Source: an uncultured Pseudomonadota bacterium (GTDB taxonomy: Bacteria; Desulfobacterota_B; Binatia; UBA9968). From it: 10,743 bases of DNA. The notes beneath the pieces were generated by a model. The model had not been told where the DNA came from. It made no database searches and saw nothing but the letters and a program-made list of their open reading frames with translations. Within the stretch, counting starts at the first letter, position 1. Every line of letters starts with the position of its first letter. Made by a program: the position numbers and the translations under genes. Shown in pieces: positions 1-6,164 of the stretch. Location: assembly GCA_946478635.1 (NCBI GenBank), contig CAMLCX010000133.1:1-10743 (forward strand). The letters are read 5' to 3'.

Positions 1-195
1 ACCGCCGATAACAGCAATCCCCAGGGTCGGGCCAAGAATCGCCGGGTCGAGATCCTGGTGTATCGCGAAGGCATCACATCGCAGCCCGCCATGGCTTCGT
101 CGGCGCCGGCCACGACAGCGCCTGCGCAGCAACCGCAGCCTAGTTCGTCACAGTTGCAGATGGAACAGCCGAGCAATCGGTTGTCGCAGCGGTAA
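1..195 (+). CDS. OmpA-family peptidoglycan-binding protein, C-terminal end (partial)
   Basis: Only the last 64 codons are present, in frame from base 1 to a TAA at 193-195. The segment ADNSNPQGRAKNRRVEILVY is the classic end of an OmpA C-terminal domain: the NxxGRxxNRRVEI helix-strand that helps bind the diaminopimelate of peptidoglycan. The family anchors the outer membrane, or envelope and motor proteins, to the cell wall. After the domain comes a low-complexity tail of about 40 residues rich in Ala, Pro, Gln and Ser (PATTAPAQQPQPSSSQ), probably disordered. The N-terminal part lies outside the window, so I cannot tell whether this is a porin-type OmpA, a Pal-like lipoprotein or a MotB-like protein. 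The gene is followed by the terminator at 224-256. Confidence 0.85.
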   Translation, partial: TADNSNPQGRAKNRRVEILVYREGITSQPAMASSAPATTAPAQQPQPSSSQLQMEQPSNRLSQR

Positions 196-223
196 GTCGA
201 ATTTAGACCCACATATTGAGATG

Positions 224-256
224 AAAAAAAGGGCGGAGCTTGCTCCGCCCTTTTTT
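224..256. terminator. Bidirectional rho-independent terminator
   Basis: A perfect 9-bp GC-rich inverted repeat, GGGCGGAGC (231-239) and GCTCCGCCC (242-250), is flanked by seven A (224-230) and six T (251-256). Read rightward it ends the OmpA-like gene. Read leftward it ends the binding-protein gene at 255-1190, whose TAA stop (257-255) overlaps the T tract, so that gene has essentially no 3' untranslated region. The central TT is too short for a loop, so the inner one or two G-C pairs probably open. Confidence 0.9.
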
Positions 257-1190
257 ATTGATAGAGCGTGTCGATGTATCCGCTATCGTCCAATTCGCGG
301 ACGAAGTGGGTGTCCCAAAGCGCGAGTGGATTGTAACTTTTGATTTCCGGATTTCGCCGCACCGCCAGTTGAAAGACGTTCGAAATCGCCTCGAGGGACG
401 GGTAGGGTTTGCGTTCGAGCGACTGCGCCCATTCCTGGTAAAGAGTTTCGACCTCCGAGTCCGATTGCAGCTTCAAAATGGGGCCGGCATGCTCGTTTAA
501 GATTTCCAGGGTTGGTTGGCGGCGCGTGAGAAAAAAGTGAATGGCGTCGACGAAGCCTTTGGCGAGCAGGCGAATTTCTTCTGGATGACTCCGCACGAAT
601 GTTGTGGTCGTCGTCAGAGTCACGCCGCGGATCATCGGAATGGCCCGGCCGGTAATGACATGAGCGCCTGCTTGGGCGGCGCGGTTGTCGTGCGGGATCG
701 TGACGAAGGTGCCGTCATATTCGCCGGCCAGGACCTTTCTCCAGCGCTCTTCCGATGAGCCGCGCAACTCGGTCAACTCGACGTCGCCTCGATCGACATC
801 GAGCCCCTCTTGCTTCAAAAATAGCCAGATATTGAGCCCGGCATGAGAGGTTAGTTTGTCCGCAACAACCCTTTTGCCCTTGAGATCTTGGATCGAGCGG
901 ATGCCGGGGCGAACCACGAGCTTGTTTTCCGTCCAGTTGTTGGTCGCTTGAGCGAGATGGACAAAGTCTTCGCCGTTCACGGCGTTTCGAACATAAAGAT
1001 TGTGATGATTCCCCGAGATCAGATCGACGTGGCCGTTCTTTAGCGATTCGACGGCTTTCTCCCGGATCAGTTGCGGCGAAGTGTCGACATCGAGGCCATT
1101 CTTTTGCCAGCAGCCGGATTTGTCGGCGACCAGCCAGAAGGGCGCATGCGAATTCGAGCGATAAATAATTCTAAGTTGTCGAGAGGCCAT
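255..1190 (-). CDS. NMT1/THI5-type (SsuA/TauA-like) substrate-binding-fold protein without signal peptide
   Basis: This 311-aa protein has the periplasmic-binding-protein type II fold of the NMT1/THI5/SsuA group. Supporting features are an opening strand RIIYRSNSHAPFWLVADKSG (8-26), the segment IQDLKGKRVVADKLTSHAG (100-118), and the late segment FVRSHPEEIRLLAKGFVDA (198-216). Relatives capture sulfonates, nitrate, pyrimidines or aromatic acids for ABC importers. The ATG at 1190 is preceded by AAGGAA (1197-1202) at 6 nt. An in-frame TGA at 1205-1203 rules out a longer N-terminus. The protein starts MASRQLRIIYR and has no hydrophobic leader, so as encoded it is cytoplasmic or exported by a non-Sec route. 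No permease or ATPase gene is nearby. A histidine pair (62-63) sits in SGNHHNLY, and TTTTTF occurs at about 193-198. The CCCFC motif of yeast Thi5 is absent, so Thi5-type HMP-P synthesis is unlikely. The fold call is firm; the ligand and role are unknown. Confidence 0.8.
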   Translation of the reverse strand: MASRQLRIIYRSNSHAPFWLVADKSGCWQKNGLDVDTSPQLIREKAVESLKNGHVDLISGNHHNLYVRNAVNGEDFVHLAQATNNWTENKLVVRPGIRSIQDLKGKRVVADKLTSHAGLNIWLFLKQEGLDVDRGDVELTELRGSSEERWRKVLAGEYDGTFVTIPHDNRAAQAGAHVITGRAIPMIRGVTLTTTTTFVRSHPEEIRLLAKGFVDAIHFFLTRRQPTLEILNEHAGPILKLQSDSEVETLYQEWAQSLERKPYPSLEAISNVFQLAVRRNPEIKSYNPLALWDTHFVRELDDSGYIDTLYQ

Positions 1191-1210
1191 CGGGAGTTCC
1201 TTTCAAGAAT

Positions 1211-1225
1211 CGGCGATGATCGCCG
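1211..1225. promoter_or_regulatory. Operator-like palindrome upstream of the 255-1190 gene
   Basis: CGGCGAT-G-ATCGCCG is a perfect 7+7 inverted repeat lying 21-35 bp upstream of the ATG at 1190, just behind its Shine-Dalgarno. It sits in the 73-bp gap between the CopD-like gene and the binding-protein gene. It could be a repressor site, a small RNA hairpin (5-bp stem, ATGAT loop) or chance. No convincing -35/-10 pair was found with it. Confidence 0.3.
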
Positions 1226-1263
1226 TTTTCATAACATCATCGCGCGTGCCAACGCCAGTAAAT

Positions 1264-1737
1264 TCAACCGCCCATGCGCAGCCCCAGCCAGATCGTGATT
1301 GCGGCAAGTAAGATGATGCACCAGTTGGCGCTCTTCAGCCGGCTAAGGATCGAGTTGAATTGTTCAATTGTCACGGTTTCGCCGCCTTCATGACGCCTGA
1401 CAAACCGATGGCCGATTCCCAAGGCCTGGTAGACGCTGAAGATCACCAGCAAAAAAACAAAACTCAATTTAACCAGGAGAATGTATCCCAGTTCTTTGAC
1501 AAACGCCTCGCGGTAGACTGCCTTGAGCTCGGTCAATTGAAACGCACCGCTGAAAAGAATGATGCCGAGGGCGCCGACCTGAAGCGGGTTGTAGAATTTG
1601 AGCCCGCGGGCGAGAAGCTGCACTTTGTCTTCGTGCTTCTCCAAAATAGAAACGGCGGGCGACAGCATGAGCCAAAACCCCAAAACTGCGCCGAGATAGA
1701 CGATCAGGGCGATGAGGTGCAGCCAGGAGTAGAGCAT
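1264..1737 (-). CDS. CopD/HemJ-like four-helix integral membrane protein
   Basis: This 157-aa protein is largely hydrophobic with four predicted transmembrane helices, at about 4-30, 49-70, 83-106 and 137-154. The opening LYSWLHLIALIVYLGAVLG places a histidine (H7) in helix 1, as in the CopD (PF05425) and HemJ-type helical bundles. LVKLSFVFLLVIFSVYQ puts a lysine at position 90 at the start of helix 3, which matches the position of the conserved lysine of HemJ. CopD proteins are linked to copper uptake; HemJ is a heme-containing protoporphyrinogen oxidase. The helix-1 His and helix-3 Lys suggest a heme- or metal-related role, but overall similarity to HemJ looks limited, so I do not assign that activity. 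The ATG at 1737 lies 9 nt after the ferredoxin-fusion stop with no strong Shine-Dalgarno of its own, which suggests translational coupling and a shared operon. Confidence 0.7.
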   Translation of the reverse strand: MLYSWLHLIALIVYLGAVLGFWLMLSPAVSILEKHEDKVQLLARGLKFYNPLQVGALGIILFSGAFQLTELKAVYREAFVKELGYILLVKLSFVFLLVIFSVYQALGIGHRFVRRHEGGETVTIEQFNSILSRLKSANWCIILLAAITIWLGLRMGG

Positions 1738-1746
1738 GGGGCGGGA

Positions 1747-2571
1747 TCAACCCCAGGCGAAACGCGAACCCTTTTTGAATGGCTTGCCGGCAGCGTCGTA
1801 ATTCTCTCCGATGGCATCGAGTTGTTGGCGGATGGATTCAAGTTCGCTCTTCTGACGATTCTCGAAGGCCTGGGCGTCCTTCGCCCGGCGCTCGAGAAAC
1901 TCGGCTCGTTCGCGCTCGCGGCGCGCGGCAAACTCGCCTTGCGTTTTTTCCCAATGGTCATAAGCGTCCTTGAGCAAGGTGCGGATGTGATAGTTCAAGT
2001 TGTCGCGCACGACCATCGATTTGTTGCAGTGCGGGCAAAAAATCACGTTGCCGATGGTAAAATTTTTGACGTTCTGGGTCTGCACTTCATTGCATTTGTA
2101 GCAGCGCAGCGGGATGTTCCAAGAGTCGATTGCGGGTAGTTGAATATAGTTGACTTGCGCTTCGGCCAGGGCATCGACCGGGACAGCAGCGTTTGGTGCT
2201 GCCGGGGTGGTTGCTGCGGTCGCTGGTGCGGGAGCGCTTGGGGCCGACGCGGGCGCGGATGCGCTCGGAGCGGCTTTTCCTTGCCCTTTGCGAAATCGTG
2301 ATTCGAAATTTTCGGGGAAAGTGACTTCGGGATGCAGCTCGCGGGCACGCGCCATGAGGATTTCTTCGCTCTCGATATTATTCGGATCGGTAACGCAGAC
2401 GTCCACCGGGCAGACGGCGGCGCAGGCTTCGTAATCGTGAAAACCGACGCACTCCGTGCAAAGCTTCGGATCGATGACGTAAACCGGCTCGCCCTGCGAG
2501 ATCGCGTTGTTTGGACACTCGGGCTCACACGCGCCGCAGTTGATGCAGTCGTTGGTAATCATCGTTGCCAT
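1747..2571 (-). CDS. 2[4Fe-4S] ferredoxin fused to zinc-ribbon and coiled-coil tail
   Basis: This 274-aa protein has three visible parts. Residues 1-60 are a dicluster ferredoxin: C9xxC12xxC15xxxC19P, then C38xxC41, eight residues, C50xxxC54P and an extra C59. This is the insertion-bearing pattern of Allochromatium-type (YfhL-like) ferredoxins, expected to carry electrons at low potential. Residues about 97-135 form an Ala/Pro/Ser linker. Residues 157-182 hold two CxxC pairs (RCYKC 156-160 and CPHC 179-182), 18 residues apart, a zinc-ribbon or rubredoxin-like knuckle. From about 195 a charged helical region (FAARRERERAEFLERRAKD, QKSELESIRQQLD) predicts a coiled coil. Bacterial ferredoxins of this type are usually about 80-110 aa, so the C-terminal 160 residues are an unusual addition. 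The ATG at 2571 follows GGGAGG (2581-2586) at 9 nt; an internal Met at codon 4 lacks this spacing. It is the first gene of the leftward group, with the CopD/HemJ-like gene directly after it. It is likely cytoplasmic. The partner is unknown. Confidence 0.85.
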   Translation of the reverse strand: MATMITNDCINCGACEPECPNNAISQGEPVYVIDPKLCTECVGFHDYEACAAVCPVDVCVTDPNNIESEEILMARARELHPEVTFPENFESRFRKGQGKAAPSASAPASAPSAPAPATAATTPAAPNAAVPVDALAEAQVNYIQLPAIDSWNIPLRCYKCNEVQTQNVKNFTIGNVIFCPHCNKSMVVRDNLNYHIRTLLKDAYDHWEKTQGEFAARRERERAEFLERRAKDAQAFENRQKSELESIRQQLDAIGENYDAAGKPFKKGSRFAWG

Positions 2572-2624
2572 GAAGCCGATCCTCCCGATATAAAAGGAAA
2601 TTTACCGCGTGTGAAAGCAAGTTT

Positions 2625-2653
2625 ATCCTAGAGGATATTTTTTGCCGTTGCAA
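2625..2653 (-). promoter_or_regulatory. Candidate sigma70-type promoter of the ferredoxin group, with overlapping palindrome
   Basis: On the minus strand, TTGCAA (2653-2648, -35, 4/6 to consensus) is followed after exactly 17 bp by TAGGAT (2630-2625, -10, 4/6). The expected start near 2618 gives a 5' leader of about 47 nt before the ATG at 2571. A palindrome TATCC-TCTA-GGATA (2624-2637) covers the -10 box, which would suit a repressor site. Read rightward the same repeat is followed by six T (2638-2643), but no rightward gene precedes it, so an operator is more plausible than a terminator. The match is moderate and unverified. Confidence 0.35.
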
Positions 2654-2963
2654 TCAGCGGGCGGTCGCGCCGAGGTCGGTTCGGGTCCTGTCTTTGGCGA
2701 AACCGAAAGGGGGGCTCCAGGAAGTTGTGCCATTCTGATCTCGCTATGGCCTCTAACGCGCCGGTTCGACGCCGTTCTGAAACACTGCGGACGGCAAATA
2801 ACCTCCGTCCAGGTCTTCCGACGATGGGGGTCGAACGAGAATTGACCTCTGCGCTGCAAGCCTCGCGAATGAAACTACGTCGCGCCCCTGAGCGCGCAAT
2901 TTTATCGGCACTGTCACAACAAAGGTTTTCTCAGTTCCGGCAAGTTACGGCGCTCCGCAGCCC

Positions 2964-2992
2964 TTGGCGGCTAGAATAATGTGGGCTATGAT
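2964..2992 (+). promoter_or_regulatory. Candidate promoter for a leaderless transcript of the 2998-4023 gene
   Basis: TTGGCG (2964-2969, 4/6) is separated by 17 bp from TATGAT (2987-2992, 5/6). Transcription would start about 6 bp after the -10 box, at or next to the A of the ATG at 2998. The gene also lacks a Shine-Dalgarno, as expected of a leaderless mRNA. A second -10-like hexamer, TAGAAT (2972-2977), has no matching -35 at normal spacing. Confidence 0.45.
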
Positions 2993-2997
2993 GAAGC

Positions 2998-4023
2998 ATG
3001 CGCAAAATTGGAACGGAAACTAGCGGTCGGCTTATAGCTCTAGGATTTGCCGCGATCTTGCTCGTGTCGGCCGCCTCTTCAGCATTCGCTGCCGATAGCG
3101 CCAAGAAAATGCGACTCGCGTATGCCGGTTGGGAGATCGGCACGGCCGTCGCGTATATCGGCGTCGACGCCGGGCTGTTCAAAAAAAACGGTGTTGAGAT
3201 CGAAGAACTGCCGATTCGCGATACTTTATCGGCCGGGGTCCAGTCGCTAATCGGTATCGATCTGCTCATCGGTTTCGGCAATCCGCTCGCCGTGCTGCAA
3301 CCCGTTGCCAGTGGCGCCGGGATCGCCGTCATCGGTTCTCATGTGAGTTTTGACCAGTACGGCATGGGCGTAGGGTCGGCCATCGGCGATGTTAAAGATC
3401 TCAAAGGTAAGAAGGTCGGCGTGTCCGCGCTTGGCGCCAGGTCGGACTTGGTCGCACGGGTTATGCTCCGGCGCGCCGGTTTGGACCCGTCGAAAGACGT
3501 GGAGATGGTGGCGGCTGGTTTGGCGCCGGCGCGAGCCCTGGCATTGACAAAAAATCTGGTGCAGGGAGTGCCGTTGAATCAGCAGGTAGCCGCCGAGGCG
3601 CAGAAACTGGGCATCAAGGTTTTGGATATCAAGGCGGTGCCGGTGATGACCGACTTGTTGATCACCACTCGCACCTTTATCAAAGCGGAAGACGAAATGG
3701 TTCGGCGCTTTATGAAAGGTTACGCCGCCGCGATTCAGTTTTTTGTCTCCAAGCGCAGCGATAGCTTGGCTATTCTCAGAAAATATTTTCCCGGCAATCA
3801 GGGCGTCAGCGTCGATGCCATGTACGACGCTTTTTCAGCGCAACTCCGGCCGTTACCCGAGTTAAACAGCGAAGCGATGCAGGCTTTCGTCGATGTCGGC
3901 GCCGCGGTCGATGAGCGCACGAAAAATTTAAAGCCTTCGGATATCATTGAACCCAAGTTCTTCGATGAACTTAAAGCCAGCAAATTTTTGAAGGATCTGT
4001 ATACGGAAAAGGTAAGTCTTTAG
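2998..4023 (+). CDS. Exported NMT1/THI5-type ABC transporter substrate-binding protein
   Basis: This 341-aa protein has a clear Sec signal peptide: positive start MRKIGTETSGR, hydrophobic core about 12-28, and a probable cut after SAFA (about residue 31). The mature part is an SsuA/TauA/NMT1-family binding protein: MRLAYAGWEIGTAVAYIGVDAG (38-59), FKKNGVEIEE, DVKDLKGKKVGVSALGARSD (131-150) and FIKAEDEMVRRFMKGYAAAI (227-246). It should bind a small organic ligand in the periplasm for an ABC importer. No permease or ATPase is in the window, so it is an orphan or shares a transporter. An in-frame TGA at 2992-2994 sits one codon before the ATG, and the next in-frame ATG (codon 38) would remove the signal, so the start is 2998 despite the lack of a Shine-Dalgarno. 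A 236-bp gap separates it from the SDR gene, so it may be transcribed apart. The ligand cannot be read from sequence. Confidence 0.88.
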   Translation: MRKIGTETSGRLIALGFAAILLVSAASSAFAADSAKKMRLAYAGWEIGTAVAYIGVDAGLFKKNGVEIEELPIRDTLSAGVQSLIGIDLLIGFGNPLAVLQPVASGAGIAVIGSHVSFDQYGMGVGSAIGDVKDLKGKKVGVSALGARSDLVARVMLRRAGLDPSKDVEMVAAGLAPARALALTKNLVQGVPLNQQVAAEAQKLGIKVLDIKAVPVMTDLLITTRTFIKAEDEMVRRFMKGYAAAIQFFVSKRSDSLAILRKYFPGNQGVSVDAMYDAFSAQLRPLPELNSEAMQAFVDVGAAVDERTKNLKPSDIIEPKFFDELKASKFLKDLYTEKVSL

Positions 4024-4091
4024 AGCCTCGCATCGCGGAATTTCCCTTATTCTGTTTGATCCAAGCTATTCCGATTTTCTCGAGATCTTGA

Positions 4092-4216
4092 CGAATCCGC
4101 TCGCGATTCCCCGAGGATTCGCTTGCCCTCCTAGATGACGCCTGACGTTCTGCGTCGATTTGCCTGAAAAGAGCCGCCAGCCCCGCGCGCCCATGCGGAC
4201 GAATTGCGCATGCGCA
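4092..4216. repeat. Inverted repeats in the gap between binding-protein and SDR genes
   Basis: The 4024-4259 gap contains CGAATCC (4092-4098) and GGATTCG (4115-4121), a 7-bp stem with a 16-nt loop and no T run behind it. It also contains a perfect 12-bp palindrome TGCGCATGCGCA (4205-4216), 44 bp before the SDR start. The palindrome could be a regulator site for the downstream genes; the stem is not a convincing terminator. I see no gene here. Confidence 0.3.
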
Positions 4217-4259
4217 CCGCATCTGCTATGCACCGGAAAAAGACTTGAGTGGAGGATTC

Positions 4260-5006
4260 ATGAGACTTAAAGATCAAGTTGCGATCGTTACGGGCGCGGG
4301 CCGCAATATCGGCGAAGACGTTTGCAAACTCTACGTTAAAGAAGGCGCGAAGGTGGCTGTGGTGGACATGGATGAAGGACGGGGCGGCAAGGTTGCCGGT
4401 GAGATCAACGCGGAAAATCCCGGCAAGGCGATTGCCGTCGTCTGCGACGTCTCTTCGCCGTCATCGGTGGACAACATGGTGCAAACCGTCGTCCGACAGT
4501 TCGGTGGCGTCGATATTTTGGTTAATAACGCCGCATGGACAGACCACAAGACGATTTTTGACCTGACCGAAGAGGAGTGGGACCGCACGATGAACGTGTG
4601 CTTGCGCAGCGTGTGGTACTGCAGCCGGGCCACGGCCAGAATGATGATCGAACAAAAACGCAAAGGCAAAATCATCAACATCGCGTCAACCTCAGGTCAT
4701 TGGGGGCGCAAGGAAGCAACGGCTTACACGACCGCGAAGGCCGGCGTGCTCAACCTGACCCGCACCCTCGCTGTTCAGCTCGCGCCGGAAGGCATTCGGG
4801 TGAATTCCATTTCACCCAATCGTATCGGTTCGCCGGTCGGCCAGCAGGATGTGCCGGAAAATCGGTTCGTCAAAAATCTCGCCGGGCGGCGCGGTGTGCC
4901 GATGGATATCGCCAAAGCCGCCGTGTTTCTCGCCTGCGACGAATCGGATTTTATCTATGCCATCGATCTGCCCGTCGACGGCGGCGCGCTGGCCATCCGC
5001 GACTGA
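4260..5006 (+). CDS. Short-chain dehydrogenase/reductase (classical SDR, 3-oxoacyl-ACP reductase-like)
   Basis: This 248-aa protein has the full classical SDR layout. TGAGRNIG (11-18) is the cofactor glycine motif, with Asn where the second Gly usually stands. D36 at the end of beta-2 favours NAD(H). Also present are D63-V64, NNAA (89-92, usual form NNAG), N112, S143, and Y156xxxK160 with Ser 13 residues before Tyr, so the catalytic Asn-Ser-Tyr-Lys set is intact. VNSISPN (181-187) has Asn in place of the usual Gly of the PG motif. The C-terminus VDGGALAIRD matches the family. It should catalyse NAD(P)-dependent oxidation or reduction of an alcohol/carbonyl substrate in the cytoplasm. The ATG at 4260 is preceded by GGAGGA (4251-4256); a TTG at 4245 is in frame but lies before this Shine-Dalgarno, so 4260 is preferred. 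It precedes the amidase by 93 bp on the same strand. The substrate is not determinable. Confidence 0.92.
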   Translation: MRLKDQVAIVTGAGRNIGEDVCKLYVKEGAKVAVVDMDEGRGGKVAGEINAENPGKAIAVVCDVSSPSSVDNMVQTVVRQFGGVDILVNNAAWTDHKTIFDLTEEEWDRTMNVCLRSVWYCSRATARMMIEQKRKGKIINIASTSGHWGRKEATAYTTAKAGVLNLTRTLAVQLAPEGIRVNSISPNRIGSPVGQQDVPENRFVKNLAGRRGVPMDIAKAAVFLACDESDFIYAIDLPVDGGALAIRD

Positions 5007-5034
5007 CAATTTAGCCTCGCCGACACTAGCGGGA

Positions 5035-5064
5035 GCGCAGCGAGACTTGCCGTTTTCGCTGCGC
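5035..5064 (+). repeat. Strong intergenic hairpin between SDR and amidase genes
   Basis: GCGCAGCGA (5035-5043) and TCGCTGCGC (5056-5064) form a perfect 9-bp stem with a 12-nt loop, 28 nt after the SDR stop. A GCGATTTT segment follows, with only four T, so it would be at most a weak or partial terminator. It may reduce read-through, stabilise the upstream mRNA end, or be a relic of a REP-like intergenic repeat (compare 6165-6264). The amidase gene still follows on the same strand. Confidence 0.55.
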
Positions 5065-5099
5065 GCGATTTTCATCTGCCGGATGTATAAGGATCAATC

Positions 5100-6158
5100 A
5101 TGGCTGCAGCTCCGGAAACTTTGAATCAACTAGAGATGATCGCGTCGGTTCAGCCCGACGCTATCTTGCGGTCCACCCCCGAGACGGTTTTGTGGGGTTA
5201 CATCGCGGCCAATCTCTCGCCGGCGTTAACCATCCAATCCGGCCAGATCGTCGAGATTGAAGCGCTGTCGCATCAGGGACTGACAACGGCGAAGGACCCG
5301 GAAAAGTTTTTTGCCGCTTACGGCATTCCGCACAACGAAGTCTTGGCGGATGCAAAAAAGATCTTTGCCGAAGCCGTGCGGCCGAGAGGCGCGAGCGTGC
5401 ACATTCTCACCGGACCGATTTATGTCGAAGGGGCGGAGCCCGGCGACACCTTGGAAGTGCGCGTGCTCGACATCAAATTTCGCGTGCCCTACGGCGTCAA
5501 TAATACCGGCCCGGGCAAGGGCGTGCTGCCGAAACTGCTGAAGGAGCCGAGCGCCAAGCTGATTCGTCTTGACCTGGAACGGCGTGTGGCGCTGTTTGCC
5601 GGTGATATCGAAATTCCGCTGAATCCTTTCATGGGTATTATGGCGGTTTCACCGCCGACGAGCCTGGGCTTGGTCTCATCGACGCCGCCGGGCGCTTGGG
5701 GCGGCAACATCGATCTCAAGTTCTGCGGCATTGGTTCTTCGCTTTTTCTGCCGGTGTTCAACAAAGGCGGGCAATTCTTCACCGGCGACGGCCATGCGGT
5801 GCAGGGCGACGGCGAAGTCGACGGCGGCGCGATTGAAATCTCGCTCAAGCCGACCCTGCAATTCATCGTGCACAAAGGCAAAAGCATTAAACTCCCGCGC
5901 GTTGAAACGGCCAGCGATTATTTAACCACGGGTTTGGACGTCGATTTGAATGTGGCGACGCGCATCGCGCTCCAGGAAGCGGTCGATTTTCTTCAGGCGG
6001 AGAAAAATATGACCGCGGCGGATGCCTATGCACTCGCGAGTCTCGCCATCGATCTCGGCATCGGCGAAGCGGTGGACGTCGTCAATCTGGTCTACGCGAA
6101 AATTCCCAAACATATTTTTAAGAGCAATCCTGAGTTTTGGCACAAGCCGAGTCGCTGA
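5100..6158 (+). CDS. Acetamidase/formamidase family protein
   Basis: This 352-aa protein matches the FmdA/AmdA family (PF03069), whose members hydrolyse formamide, acetamide or related short amides to the acid plus ammonia in the cytoplasm. Family landmarks in order: a beta-rich N-terminal part with the GDTLEVRVLDI strand (115-125); IEIPLNPFMGIMAVSP (170-185, written here from the D-I-E strand onward); PPGAWGGNID (196-205); and FTGDGHAVQGDGEVDGGAIEI (227-247), which carries the Asp/His/Glu-rich signature. The C-terminal ALASLAIDLGIGEAVDVVN (311-329) is the usual closing helical segment. Length is near the low end of the 300-400 aa family range. The ATG at 5100 follows AAGGA (5089-5093) at 6 nt. 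It lies between the SDR and bicupin genes, suggesting amide hydrolysis as one step of the same pathway. The family contains many members of unproven substrate, so formamide or acetamide should not be assumed. Confidence 0.9.
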   Translation: MAAAPETLNQLEMIASVQPDAILRSTPETVLWGYIAANLSPALTIQSGQIVEIEALSHQGLTTAKDPEKFFAAYGIPHNEVLADAKKIFAEAVRPRGASVHILTGPIYVEGAEPGDTLEVRVLDIKFRVPYGVNNTGPGKGVLPKLLKEPSAKLIRLDLERRVALFAGDIEIPLNPFMGIMAVSPPTSLGLVSSTPPGAWGGNIDLKFCGIGSSLFLPVFNKGGQFFTGDGHAVQGDGEVDGGAIEISLKPTLQFIVHKGKSIKLPRVETASDYLTTGLDVDLNVATRIALQEAVDFLQAEKNMTAADAYALASLAIDLGIGEAVDVVNLVYAKIPKHIFKSNPEFWHKPSR

Positions 6159-6164
6159 AAAAAC

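Larger units (their letters stand above)
2572..2997. other. Divergent intergenic region (426 bp), no supported gene
   Basis: This region separates the leftward ferredoxin group from the rightward binding-protein gene. The open frames inside it (for example 2623-2859 on minus and 2725-2979 on plus) are rich in Arg and Pro, lack ribosome binding sites and show no family motif, so I leave them out. It does contain candidate promoters near both ends. It also holds two mid-region inverted repeats: GGACGG (2789-2794) with CCGTCC (2805-2810), and TCGGTT (2676-2681) with AACCGA (2701-2706). About 300 bp in the middle remain unexplained. Confidence 0.6.

Noticed and set aside
1360..2139. Open frame of 259 codons on the plus strand
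   Set aside because: It is antisense across both the CopD-like and ferredoxin-fusion genes, with no Shine-Dalgarno or recognisable domain.
2763..2773. T-arm-like GGTTCGACGCC suggesting a tRNA
   Set aside because: No matching acceptor stem, anticodon arm or D arm can be formed around it.
4245..4259. TTG start giving the SDR five extra residues
   Set aside because: The added codons are the Shine-Dalgarno itself (GGAGGA at 4251-4256); the ATG at 4260 is the standard SDR start.
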